Origin: Chelonoidis abingdonii
Lineage: Eukaryota > Chordata > Testudines > Testudinidae
Reading direction: 5' to 3'
DNA length: 64,000 nt
Assembly: GCF_003597395.2 (NCBI RefSeq)
Contig: NC_133774.1
Coordinates: 46,148,108 to 46,212,107 of the forward strand
Shown: positions 45,387 to 56,017 of the stretch, piece by piece
How the letters are laid out: each line of letters starts with the position of its first letter
Position numbering within the stretch: the first letter of the stretch is position 1
Notes under the pieces: generated by a model
Database searches by the model: none
Told to the model about the DNA's origin: nothing
Seen by the model: the letters and a program-made list of their open reading frames with translations, nothing else
Position numbers and translations under genes: made by a program

Positions 45387-46449
45387 TGTGACGTTGCACT
45401 CCATATAATTTTAGGGAAATATGCTAATGAGTGTGTCATATTATTGATTTGAACTGGGACCAAACAGAACATGGTTGCAACCAAAGTCCTGTAGTGGCAC
45501 CAAATCTTGTATAAAGGGGGTCAAATGAGGTGTCTAAGACAAGGTTATGGTTTGGTGGTTATGATTATGCTGTCTATATGTCTGTATCAATTTTGTAGTT
45601 GAAGTTATGAATATTGGCTCTATACTGCCTGTATTTCAAACTTATGCTATGCTTCTGGGAAACATCCCAGATAAGTTGGTGTTAGCTCTGCCTAGCCTGC
45701 TTGATGACCCATTAAGGATCATCAGCTATACAAATCACCCATTGAGAGAAGGCAGATATACCTTATAACTCAGCAAAGTCTGCAGGAACTTGCCCATGTA
45801 ACTCCAGACTCCATTTTGCTGTAATTTTCCACAGTAAGAACTAAGAGGTGTTCTTACACCTGGAAAAGACTATAAAAGGCTGGTGCCTCATCTCCATCTT
45901 GTCTTCAATCCTGTTTCTTACCTCTGGAGGGACTTTGCTACAAACTGAAGCTCTGAACAAAGGACCGTTGACCCATCCCAGCTGTGGATGTACTCCAGAG
46001 ACTTGATTTGAACCTGCAGTTTATTCTATCACTGCTATAAGCCTGAACCAAGACTTTGCCATTACTGTATGTAATTGATTCCATTTGACTAATTGTAGCT
46101 CTCATCTATATCTTTTTCCTTTTATGAATAAATCTTCAGATTTTATATTCTAAAGGATTGGCAAAAGCATAATTTGTGGGTAAGATCTCATTTGTATATT
46201 GACCTGGGACTGGGGCTTGGTCCTTTGGGATTGATAGAACCTTTTTTATTTTACTGGGGTATTGGTTTTCATAACCATTTGTCCCCCTAATGAGTGGCAC
46301 TGGTGGTGATACTGGGAGACTGGAGTGTCTAAGGGAATTGCTTGTGTGGACTTGTGGCTAGCCAGTGGGGTGAGACCAAAGTCCTCTTTGTCTGGCTGGT
46401 TTGGTTTACCTTAGAGGTCGAAAAACCCCAGCCTTGGGCTGTCAAAGAC
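45387..46449 (+). mobile_element. LTR, 5' part, split by DIRS-E
   Basis: Begins TGTGACGTTGCACTCC and contains a plausible promoter region (actataaaaggctggtgcct near 45870) and an AATAAA at 46128. It breaks off at 46449 after ccagccttgggctgtc and resumes at 52559. The two parts sum to about 1.1 kb. No internal retroviral genes are seen, so it is a solo LTR. Confidence 0.8.
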
Positions 46450-46745
46450 GGTTACTCACCTTTGTAACTGTTGTTCTTCGAGATGTGTTGCTCATATCTA
46501 TTCCAATTAGGTGTGCGCGCACTGCGTGCACATTCATCTGAAGATTTTTACCCTAGCAACACTCAGTGGGTCGGCTGGGCGCCCCCTGGAGTGGTGCCAC
46601 TATGGCGCCGGATATATACGCCTGCCGACCCAACCACCCCTCAGTTCCTTCTTGCCGGCTACACCGACAGTGGGGAAAGAGGGCGGGTTTGGAATGGATA
46701 TGAGCAACACATCTCGAAGAACAACAGTTACAAAGGTGAGTAACC
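46450..46745. repeat. DIRS-E 3' terminal fold-back
   Basis: The arms are 46450-46506 and 46689-46745. Read outward, each ends in acaaaggtgagtaacc, so a near-consensus 5' splice site (AAG/GTGAGT) is present on both strands. The loop holds the sequence complementary to the 5' terminal repeat, including a TATA-like ggatatatac. Confidence 0.9.
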
Positions 46746-46802
46746 GTCTTTTCTTCTTCGAGTGCTTGCTCATATCTATTCCAGTTAGGTGATTCCCAAG
46801 CC

Positions 46803-47840
46803 TTACCTAAGCGGTGGGATCGGAGTGAGATGTGGCAGAATGCAAAACTGCTGAGCCAAAGCAGCATCATCTCTTGACTGTTGAACCAGAGCATAATGCG
46901 AAGCAAAGGTGTGGATCGAGGACCAGGTAGCTGCGCGACATATTTCCTGGATTGGTACATGAGCCAGGAAGGCACCAGATGAAGCCTGAGCCCTGGTAGA
47001 ATGTGCGGTGAGATGGCTCGAGGGAACACGAGCCAAGTCATAACAAGTGCGGATGCAAGCCGTCACCCAAGATGAGATCCTCTGGGAGGAGACAGGTAGG
47101 CTCTTCATTCGGTCTGCCACTGCAACGAAGAGTTGGGGCAATTTACGAAAGGGCTTCGTCCGTTTGATATAAAATGCGAGCGCCCTACGGACATCTAGGG
47201 AGTGCAATTGTTGCTCCCGTCGTGATGAGTGCGGCTTCGGGAAGAAGACCAGAAGGAAGATGTCCTGATTGATATGGACGGCCAATACCACTTTAGGGAG
47301 GAACACTGGGTGCGGTCGCAACTGCACCTTGTCCTTGTGAAACACAGTATATGGTGGGTCCACCGTGAGCGCCCGAAGCTCAGCGACTTGTCTGGCCGAC
47401 GTAATGGCTACGAGGAAAACTGTCTTCCAGGACAGGTATAGCAATGAGCAAGTTGCTAACGGCTCAAATGGTGGAGACATAAGACCAGGTTGAGGTCCCA
47501 GGTAGGGGCAGGGTGGCGTACTTGGGGGTATAGGCACGCCAAGCCCTTGAGGAACCTGGAAACCATAGGGTGTGAAAACACGGAGCAGCCACTCTCCCCT
47601 GGGTGGAAGGTAGAAATGGCCACCAAGTGCACCCTCAATGATGATACCGCTAGGCCCTGCTGTTTGAGAGACCAGAGGTAGTCCAGGATGGTGGGGATAG
47701 AGACCTCGGTGGGAGTAACATTTTGCGTTTCACACCAGCAGGAAAAATGCTTCCACTTGGCCAGATACGTAGACTGAGTGGAAGGTTTCCTGCTATCCAC
47801 GAGTATTTGTTGTACTGAGGCAGAGCAGTGTAACTCTGAC
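46803..47840 (-). pseudogene. DIRS-E tyrosine recombinase
   Basis: The N-terminal core domain reads STQSTYLAKWKHFSCW, ILDYLWSLKQQGLAVSSLRV and VSRFLKGL. The catalytic domain (47537-46803) has TSARQVAELRAL (Arg), AHSTRAQASS (HxxR) and ATWSSIHTFASHY (Tyr nucleophile), so the tetrad is complete. A frameshift separates the halves near 47500. DIRS recombinases insert a circular double-stranded DNA copy without target duplication, which fits the absence of duplications here. The preceding spacer frame (48168-47845) is the normal continuation after RNase H. Confidence 0.9.
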
Positions 47841-48353
47841 TGGCTCAACCACGCAAGAGCCATGCCGTGAGGTGAAGGGACTCCAGGTCTGGGTGGTGAA
47901 GTCTGCCGTGGTCCTGAGTTATGAGGTCTGGGTGAAGAGGCAGGGTAATTGGGCTGGTTATCGACAGGTCGAGCAACATGGTGTACCAGTGCTGTCTGGG
48001 CCACGCTGGGGCGATCATGATCAACCGAGTTCCATCCCTGTGGAGCTTTAGCAGGACCCTGTGAACCAGCGGGAATGGTGGAAAGATGTAAAGCAGTTGG
48101 GTCGTCCACAGTATCAGGAAAGCGTCCGACATCAAGCCCGGGGAGAGACCTTGGAAGGAGCAGAACATGTGGCATTTCCTGTTCTCGCGGGAAGCGAAGA
48201 GGTCTATGCGGGGAAATCCCCACTTCTGGAAAACAGAATGAATAATGTCCAGACGGATCGACCACTCGTGAGAGAGGAAGGATCTGCTGAGTCAATCCGC
48301 CAGAGTGTTCCGAACCCCTGGGAGAAAGGACGCTACTAGGTCTATTGAGTGAG

Positions 48354-49697
48354 CTATACAAAAATCCCAGAGTTGAATGGTTTCCTGACAAAGGGGGGAG
48401 AACCATGTCCCCCGCTGTAATACATGGCTGTTGTGTTGTCTGTGAACACTGAGACACAACGGCCTTGCAGATGCTGTTGAAATGCCTGGCACGCAAGGCA
48501 GACTGCTCTCAACTCTCGGACATTGATGTGCAAGGCCACCTCCTGAGATGACCAAAGGCCTTGAGTGCAAAGATGTCTGAGGTGAGCACCCCAGCCAAGA
48601 GATGACGCATCCGTTGTCAGGGCCATAGAAGACTGGGGCAGATGGAACAGCATCCCTGCACACACCAGGGAGGGCTTCAACCACCAGTCCAGGGAGCCTA
48701 GGAGTCTCGGAGGAACCATGAGGATCCTGTCTATATTGTGCCTCCCCGGGTGGTATACTGAGGAGAGTCAAGTTTGAAGGGGACGTAGGCGTAGCCTGGC
48801 GTGCTTGGTCACGAACGTGCAGGCAGCCATGTGACCCAGGAGGCCGAGACAAGTTCGAGCCAAAGTGGTTGGGGATTTTTGTAGGCCTTGTATAATAGAT
48901 ATCACTGCGTGAAACCGCGGCTGTGGTAAGCAGGCCCTGGCGAGATTGGAGTCCAGAATGGCCCCGATGAACTCTATTCTTTGTGTGGGAACCAGAGTGG
49001 ATTCCTCTAGGTTGATCATCAGGCCTAGCTGGATGAATAAATCCTTGACGATGCCCACATGCCGCGTTACTTGGGTCTCGGAAGCCCCGCAAATGAGCCA
49101 ATCTTCGAGATAAAGGGAGATGTGTACGCGTCGACAACGGAGGGAGGCGGCGACTACGGCCATACACTTTGTGAACACTCTTGGGGCTGTAGAGAGGCCA
49201 AACGGAAGGACCGTAAATTGGAAATGTTGACGGTTGACCACAAACCTGAGGTACCGTCTGTGCGGAGGATAAATGACAATGTGAAAATACGCATCCTTCA
49301 TATCGAGGGCGGCATACCAGTCTCCAGGATCCAAGGATGGGATGATGGTCCCCAGGGATACCATGCGGAACTTCAACTTATCAAGAACTTGTTGAGTCCC
49401 CACAGGTCTAGAATTGGTCTGAGACCTCCCTTTGCCTTGGAGATTAGGAAATAGCAAGAGTAGAACCCCTTGCCCCTCAAGTCCTCCGGTACCTTCTCTA
49501 TAGCCCCCATGGCAAGGAGGGACCGTACCTCCTGCAAGAGGATTTGCTCGTGAGAGGGGTCCCTGAAGAGGGACGAGGATAGCGGGGGTGGGGAGGGGGC
49601 ACGAAATAAACCGAAGGCAGTTTCTACCGTGTGTAAGACCCAACGATCTGAAGTTAGTTGAGTCCACGCAGGGAGGAAAAAGGAGAGGCGGTTGCAA
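48354..49697 (-). pseudogene. DIRS-E reverse transcriptase and RNase H
   Basis: RT blocks on minus are LKFRMVSLGTIIPSLDPGDW, ALDMKDAYFHI (motif A Asp), LPFGLSTAPRVFTK (motif B) and HISLYLEDWLI, where YLDD is expected for motif C. The first Asp of motif C is Glu. The first RT block (normally IPK and RPILD) is frameshifted. RNase H (48719-48354) keeps LTTDASSLGWG, HINVRELRAV and FTDNTTA, giving the Asp, Glu, Asp set. Frameshifts occur between RT and RNase H. Confidence 0.9.
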
Positions 49698-49838
49698 AAA
49701 GGAGGGAAAGGATCCTGTTGAACAACTGGTACGTCGCCCTCAGGTGCGCCTTCAAAAGTTTGGTTTAGGTCCCGCAGGTGGTTTGGCGGGGCCGTGATTC
49801 TGACCCCCTTGGGGTCCGGACTGCCGTCTGCGATTGCC

Positions 49839-52188
49839 TCAGCCGCGCCTTCTGCCGAAGCCCTGCCGCTGTCTAGGCGAGGGGTAAGGGTGCTGAGGCT
49901 GGGGCAGCAAGGGTCTGTGCTGCGTCTGCGGTGTGTGCATCCTGAGTGAGCGCATGATCACCCTATTGTCCTTCAGACTCTGCAGCCTAGCGTCAGTCTT
50001 TTCCGAAATTAGGCCCTGACCTTCGAAGGGCAAGTCCTGTATTGTATGCTGCAATTCAGGTGGAAGGCCTGACACCTGAAGCCATGATATTCACCTCATG
50101 GCAATTCCTGAAGCCAGAATTCTGGCTGCGGAGTCGGCTGCATCTAATGAGGCCTGGAGAGAAGTTCTTGCCATCTTCTTTCCTTCCTCCAAAAGGGCCA
50201 CAAACTTTTGACGCGAGTCTTGGGGGACTAACTCTGTGAATTTCTCAATCGCCGCCCAAGTTTTATAGTATAGCAGCTAAGCAGGGCTTGTTGGTTTGCC
50301 ACCCTGAGTTGGAGGCCCCCCGCAGAGTAGATTTTACGTCCCAATAAATCCATGCGCCTAGCCTCCTTTGCTTTTGGGGCAGGGGCTTGCTGGCCATGGC
50401 GCTCCCTTTCATTAACCAATTGGACGACGAGGGAGTAGGGAGGAGGGTGTACGTACAGGTACTAGTACCCCTTAGAGGGCACCATGTACTTCCTCTCAGC
50501 TCCCCTAGCCGTGGGCGGAATAGATGCTGGAGATTGCCAGATGGTATCAGTCTTCGTTTGGATCATCCGAATAAATGGTAAGGCCACCCTTGTGGGAGTG
50601 TCAGCTGACAAAATATCTACCATCGGGTCCTCTATCTCCAGAACCTCCTCCACCTGGAGGTTCATATTCAGGGCCACCCGTCTCAGGAGGTCTTAATATG
50701 ACCTTAGGTCAATTGGAGGAGGGCCCGAGGGGGATGTCCCCGCCACCACTTCATCTGGAGAAGAGGAAGAGGAAAGGCCAGGGACAATCAGATCCTCCGT
50801 TGTCTCATGGACTTGGGAGATGTCTGGCTCCGGTGGGACCTGAGGGTCTGGTGCCTGAATAGGAGCGCCCTCCGTACCCGCAGAAGGGGGGCAGCTAACA
50901 GTAGCCTCCGGCACCCGGTGCTTCGACAGTACATAGTGTGATGGCACTGGAGGTCCACCTTGGGCTTGGTGATATGCCCAAGGCGTCCACTGATGAGGTC
51001 CTTGGTCTTGAGCCGGGGCCTCTTGGAAGACACGGCTGGGGACATCTAAGTCACGGTCCTGTGCATAGGAAGCACTGTCCGTATGGGATGACATAGATGC
51101 ATGGCAAAACGGCCAAGGAGGAGGTGAAAACCCGAGAATGGTCTCCATCCCTGGGTAGTCTGTCTGTACGCTGCAGCGAAGAGCGGTACCGGGCGCTATA
51201 CCGGTACCAGGAACGAGACCGGGACCTGCGACCGGAATGGTGCCAGGAGGTTGACCGGGACCTCGAAGCTCGATGCCGGGAGCGGCTGCGAGAGGTGCTG
51301 TGCCGGGAGCTTGATCGGTACCGAGAGTACCGGGCCGGCGAACAGGGTCTTGAACGGTGCTGCGACTGCGACTGGTACTGAGATGGAGAACGGTACCAGG
51401 AGCGCAAGTGGCGTCGGGACCGGGATCGGCGATGGGACCGAGAACACCCCCGGGACCACGATCATGATCGGTGCCTCTCAGTGGTGCCGATGGAGGATGG
51501 TCTCAGTAGGACCTCAGTAGGGCAGGCTTGCCTATGGACTGTATAACCTGCACCGGCAGTGCCTGGGGTTGAGGCAGCGCAGACTCCGTCAGTGCAATCA
51601 GTTCTCTTCCCGTAGAGAATGTCTCTGGCGTGGGGGGAATAGTAAACTCAACTGCGGCGCGTGCCAGGGAGCTGTCAGGCACCGGACTCAATGGCTCTTG
51701 CGGGACTGGAATCGACGGTGCTGAAGTTGTCGGTGCCATGGCAGTTGTCGGTGTCGGGTGGTCCGACTTAGGCGGGTGCTCCGACTGCAGCGTGGACACG
51801 GAAGCCGCAGGAATCTTACGTTTTTTTACCCGCGGGGAGAGGGAGCGGTGCCGAGCAGACATCTGGGCCGGCGACGGTTGGTGCCGAGAAGCCTTAGCGG
51901 TACCGGTGCACTCCGGCGCTGAAGATGCACTTCTCCCCGGTGCGGACTGTCTGGCACTCAGTGCCGAGGGTGGAGGAGTAAGAGCTGCCTCCATCAGGAG
52001 CTGTCTGAGATGAAAGTCTGCTCCTTTCTGGTCCGCAGCTTGAAGGCCTTGCAAATGCGGCACTTATCTGTGAGGTGGGATTCCCCGAGGCACTTAAGGC
52101 AGGAGTTGTGAGGATCTCCTGTAGGCATCGGCTTGTGACAGGCCAAGCACGGTTTGAAACCCGATGAACCGGGCATGGGCCTCGGCAC
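49839..52188 (-). pseudogene. DIRS-E ORF1 (gag-like)
   Basis: The probable start is the second Met at 52176 (MPGSSGFKPCLAC). The opening module has spacing CX2CX12CX2CX4HX4CX2C, then AFKLRTRKEQ. Next comes a Ser/Pro/Thr-rich segment, an Arg/Ser-rich segment (about 51051-51407) and the C-terminal block LPFEGQGLISEKTDARLQSL. At least three frameshifts break it. The protein presumably binds the element's RNA or DNA; this is inference. Confidence 0.82.
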
Positions 52189-52558
52189 CGGGTGAGGGGA
52201 AGGGGCTAATTCCCAAACCCCTCTTAAGTATATACACTAACTATGTTAAAGAAAATAATGAACTAACTGCAAGTATAGAAATTTGAACTATATACACAAT
52301 AACGAGAAAACTACGAGGAGCTAGGGAGGTGGAGATCAGCTAAGCCGTGCTCCACTGTTCCAACGACCGACATGGGTGGTAAGAAGGAACTGAGGGGCGG
52401 TTGGGTTGGCAGGGGTATATATCCAGCGCCATGGCGGCTCCACTCCAGGGGGCGCCCAGCCGACCCACTGAGTGTTGCTAGGCTAAAAATCTTCGGACGA
52501 ACGTGCACGCAGCACGCGTACACCTAACTGGAATAGATATGAGCAAGCACTCGAAGAT

Positions 52559-52630
52559 CTGCCTTGTTTTAAACAATTTGTCCTGAACTGGCACTCTCAG
52601 TTGGGTCCCACCAGAACCAGCATCGTTACA
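52559..52630 (+). mobile_element. LTR, 3' part after DIRS-E
   Basis: Contains gttttaaacaatttgtcctg, ggcactctcagttgggtccc and ends catcgttaca. TGTGACG at the start (45387) and CGTTACA here form the terminal inverted repeat. The 5-mers flanking the whole LTR (GGGTA and GAGTG) do not match well. Confidence 0.8.
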
Positions 52631-52635
52631 GAGTG

Positions 52636-53303
52636 TGAATATAATGTAACTGGGTTAACTGAGCTCCAGTAATAAGACCTGTGGCTTTCTCTAACTGTCC
52701 TAATTTCTCTTCATGTTCTTGGCTTTTATAAATATTTCAAATTGCATCTGCACTACTGGCACCATCCCATAGGTGTCTGGTCAAGTCCCTTTGCAGTGCT
52801 AATCTAAGGGCAGCCCCTCCTGAACAATTAGGATATGTAGAGGTAATTTGGAAATTAGATAAGGGCAGTGTGAATTTTATGTTCCTAGAGTAGTATTAAT
52901 CACAATCCATCGAAATCCTAACACATCTCTCTTTCAAAGCCAATTAGGGAGGGCAGTCCATTCTGACCGTACTTATCCATAAGCACAGAGCCCAGCCCCT
53001 GGAAGAACCCCACCCCACCATTTAACTCCACATTCCCAAGAACGGTCCCCACAAGTCCCTCTCTGCCACTTTACAATACTACATCTTTTTCACCAGGGCC
53101 AATTTTTAATGTCTTTTGTAGTCAGGAATTCCTGGACCTTGGGGGTTTCAGCAGCATGAGCGTTCCTTCTTTCCTGGAACAGCCATGGTTTAGCATTATG
53201 CAGGGGAGAGGTTAGTAGCACATCACCCTGAAATGGTTTGGTTTGTCTAGCAAAGTCCAAATGCATCACAGGTCTGTCAGTAGACAAGAGAGAGGTTACT
53301 AGC
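52636..53303. other. JMY intron, nothing recognised
   Basis: Intron sequence up to the second assembly gap. Confidence 0.5.
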
Positions 53304-53719
53304 NNNNNNNNNNNNNNNNNNNNNNNNNNNNNNNNNNNNNNNNNNNNNNNNNNNNNNNNNNNNNNNNNNNNNNNNNNNNNNNNNNNNNNNNNNNNNNNNN
53401 NNNNNNNNNNNNNNNNNNNNNNNNNNNNNNNNNNNNNNNNNNNNNNNNNNNNNNNNNNNNNNNNNNNNNNNNNNNNNNNNNNNNNNNNNNNNNNNNNNNN
53501 NNNNNNNNNNNNNNNNNNNNNNNNNNNNNNNNNNNNNNNNNNNNNNNNNNNNNNNNNNNNNNNNNNNNNNNNNNNNNNNNNNNNNNNNNNNNNNNNNNNN
53601 NNNNNNNNNNNNNNNNNNNNNNNNNNNNNNNNNNNNNNNNNNNNNNNNNNNNNNNNNNNNNNNNNNNNNNNNNNNNNNNNNNNNNNNNNNNNNNNNNNNN
53701 NNNNNNNNNNNNNNNNNNN
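53304..53719. other. assembly gap
   Basis: A run of 416 N. An upstream JMY exon could be hidden here. Confidence 1.
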
Positions 53720-53999
53720 GTTGTGAAGGCTAGGACTATAATAGCGTTTAAAAGAGAACTGGATAAATTCATGGTGGTTAAGTCCATAAATGGCTATTAG
53801 CCAGGATGGGTAAGGAATGGTGTCCCTAGCCTCTGTTCATCAGAGGATAGAGACGGATGGCAGGAGAGAGATCACTTGATCATTGCCTGTTAGGTTCACT
53901 CCCTCTACGGCACCTGGCATTGACCACTGTCAGTAGACAGATACTGGGCTAGATGGATCTTTGGTCTGACCCGGTACGGCCGTTCTTATGGTGAGTTAC
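53720..53999 (+). mobile_element. CR1 LINE 3' end
   Basis: Contains gataaattcatggtggttaa, aatggctattagccaggatg and gatactgggctagatggatc, ending ccgttcttatg. A different CR1 subfamily from 1-349. Its 5' part is in the gap. Confidence 0.85.
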
Positions 54000-55214
54000 A
54001 TGTTGTTTCTGCCCTTAGTTCAATGACCCAGAAACTGCTACCACCAATGGTGCTAAACATCACTAGGGCTGGGAAGGAACTGCAGTGGGATCTGGCATGT
54101 TCAGAGTTTCACGATTTCCTGAATGACCAGCTAATGGCCATTTGGAGTGATCTTGAGCATCAGGCTTGGCCCATTGTCCTTACAGATACTTCAGGAGTAT
54201 CATCTGATCTATGGCCTGGAGACATACTTGGAGATTTTCTGGGTGGAAGTGCAGACGTTCGCAGTGCTCCTTCCAAGCATACGGACCGAATGGAGGGATG
54301 TGGGCTCCCACATACTGAACCCTGCCAGGTCCATGGGGAGTATGCATGTAGGATTGAATAATTCACCGAGACATTTGGGAAATTAAACTACCTGGTATGC
54401 CTAATCACTTTTTAAGTCAGTGCTCCTGCAATAACACCCGATATTTGGATAGGAATAGGGAATAAATGGACACACTGGCCATTGGAACCCCCACAGCTTC
54501 CGTGTGTACAAAAACTGAAGCCAGGGGAAGTTGTCACTGTTCATGACTGTGTTTGTTGGGAGGGTAGGGGACAAGGAACTACCCTGACAGGACACCTATT
54601 TTTCTAAGCTAATAACAGCCGTATGTTAAGGCCACCACTTTGCAAAGCATACATTTTATTCTCACCACTGCTGCAGGCAATAATATCATTTACTGGCCTG
54701 CAAACAGGATTGTAGAATCAGCCCTTAAGATTTCAAATACCCTTCAACTGGACTGCCTGACCGATTTCACAATTTGCTTTCACTCCAGCAGAGGTTCAGA
54801 AAATCTCTGAACTGCAAGGGACAATTCAGGTGCTCAAAAATATATATCAGATTGAAAAGCATGCTTTCCAAACTGCCCATAAAGTGTCTACTTTATGTAC
54901 TAAGTATGATGTAACATGTTCTGTGACTAAGGTATACAACAACCCCATCATGCTATTACAATGGGAATGTTAATGCTCTTAATATTTTTAATATTTCTGT
55001 TTCGCTTGGGATCATGTTGTTGTTGTTGTAAATGATGTAATAATAATAATAATAGCAGCAGCAGCACCTTCCATGTTCATACTGACCATGCATTGTTATC
55101 TTCAACCAGAACCCCAAAGGCTGAGCTATTTGATTTGGAATTAAAAATGCAAACTTTAATAAAAAAATAAAGGTTTTTAGATTAATGGTTGTGCTAAAAG
55201 CACAAAAGGGGGGA
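54000..55214 (+). mobile_element. endogenous retrovirus 3' region, decayed
   Basis: A degenerate region upstream of a polypurine tract (aaaaggggggatt at 55204-55216) and LTR. Broken frames at 54023-54361 and downstream suggest an envelope-like or accessory coding region, but no diagnostic motif is secure. A GTT/AAT/GCA trinucleotide-rich stretch lies at 55017-55067. No gag or pol is present. Class is not assigned. Confidence 0.45.
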
Positions 55215-55215
55215 T

Positions 55216-55612
55216 TGTAAGGGAAAACTGAGTAGGCCAAACTTTAACTAAGATAACTGATTAAAATAACCATGTACAAGGGGCAGGAGGAGAGAGAGGA
55301 TGAAAAATGCCAGTCTTGCAAAATGTAACTAATTGCTAGTAGCCTTAACCGCAAAAGTACAACCTGGTAATAAATAGGAAAGCATGTTGCTTTTGTATTC
55401 CTAATAAGAGCTGTTTTTCTCTTTTAAAGGATATTACGAATGAAAAGTGTGTTTGACTAAATGTGGTTTTAAGCTATACAAGCTTTTGTGTTCCTTTGTT
55501 AAACAGACTGGCTAGGCTGGCTGTGTCTCCCTACATACTTGTAATAAAAGAGCCTCAGGCTGTTCTGATCCAAACACAATGTGTGGTAATTTTTCCACCT
55601 CAGTAACTTACT
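55216..55612 (+). mobile_element. retroviral 3' LTR
   Basis: Starts TGTAAGGGAAAACTG directly after the polypurine tract and ends near cagtaacttac. AATAAA at 55543-55548 is a good polyadenylation signal. TGTAAG and CTTACT are the inverted ends. The matching 5' LTR was not seen. Confidence 0.6.
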
Positions 55613-56017
55613 TTATTCTGTCTGTTATTACTTGGAAGCACTTAAATCCTACTGTTTATACTTAATAAAATCACTTTTAGCTTATTAATTAACCCAGAGT
55701 AAGTAAGTAATACCTGATGGAGCAAATAGCTGTGGATATCTAACAGTGTTATAGAGGACAGTTTATGAGTTTACCCTGTATAAGCTTTATATAGAATAAA
55801 ACTGATTTATTTGGGGTTTGGATCCCACTGGGAGCTGGGTGCCTGGGTGCTAAAGACAGGAACACTTGCTAAGCCATTTTCAGTTAAGTCTGCAGCTCTG
55901 GGGGCATGGGTCAGACCCTGGATCTGTATTGTAGCAGATTAGCATATCTGGCTCAACAAGACAGGGATATGAAGTCCCAAGCTGGCAGGGAAAACGGTTT
56001 AAACATGTGCAACCACT
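55601..56017. repeat. LTR-like repeat fragment
   Basis: Contains ctgtctgttattacttggaa, cacttaaatcctactgttta, attaacccagagtaagtaa and ggatcccactgggagctggg. I recognise this as a piece of a long interspersed LTR-type repeat of turtles. Its relation to the LTR just upstream is unclear and the ends overlap. Confidence 0.45.

Larger units (their letters stand above)
46450..52558 (-). mobile_element. DIRS-E, most complete DIRS retrotransposon
   Basis: In coding (minus) order: 5' terminal repeat (about 52350-52558), ORF1 (52188-49839), reverse transcriptase, RNase H, tyrosine recombinase (to 46803), then the 3' terminal repeat (46450-46745). The 36-nt 5' tip (52521-52556) recurs exactly, inverted, at 46756-46791, the arrangement expected of the internal complementary region of DIRS elements. 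The 3' terminal repeat is itself a fold-back with 57-nt arms matching at 56 positions. All genes have frameshifts, so it is inactive but young. Confidence 0.92.

Noticed and set aside
47229..49454. Plus-strand frames over DIRS-E
   Set aside because: They are the antisense of RT and recombinase genes; conserved motifs appear only on minus.
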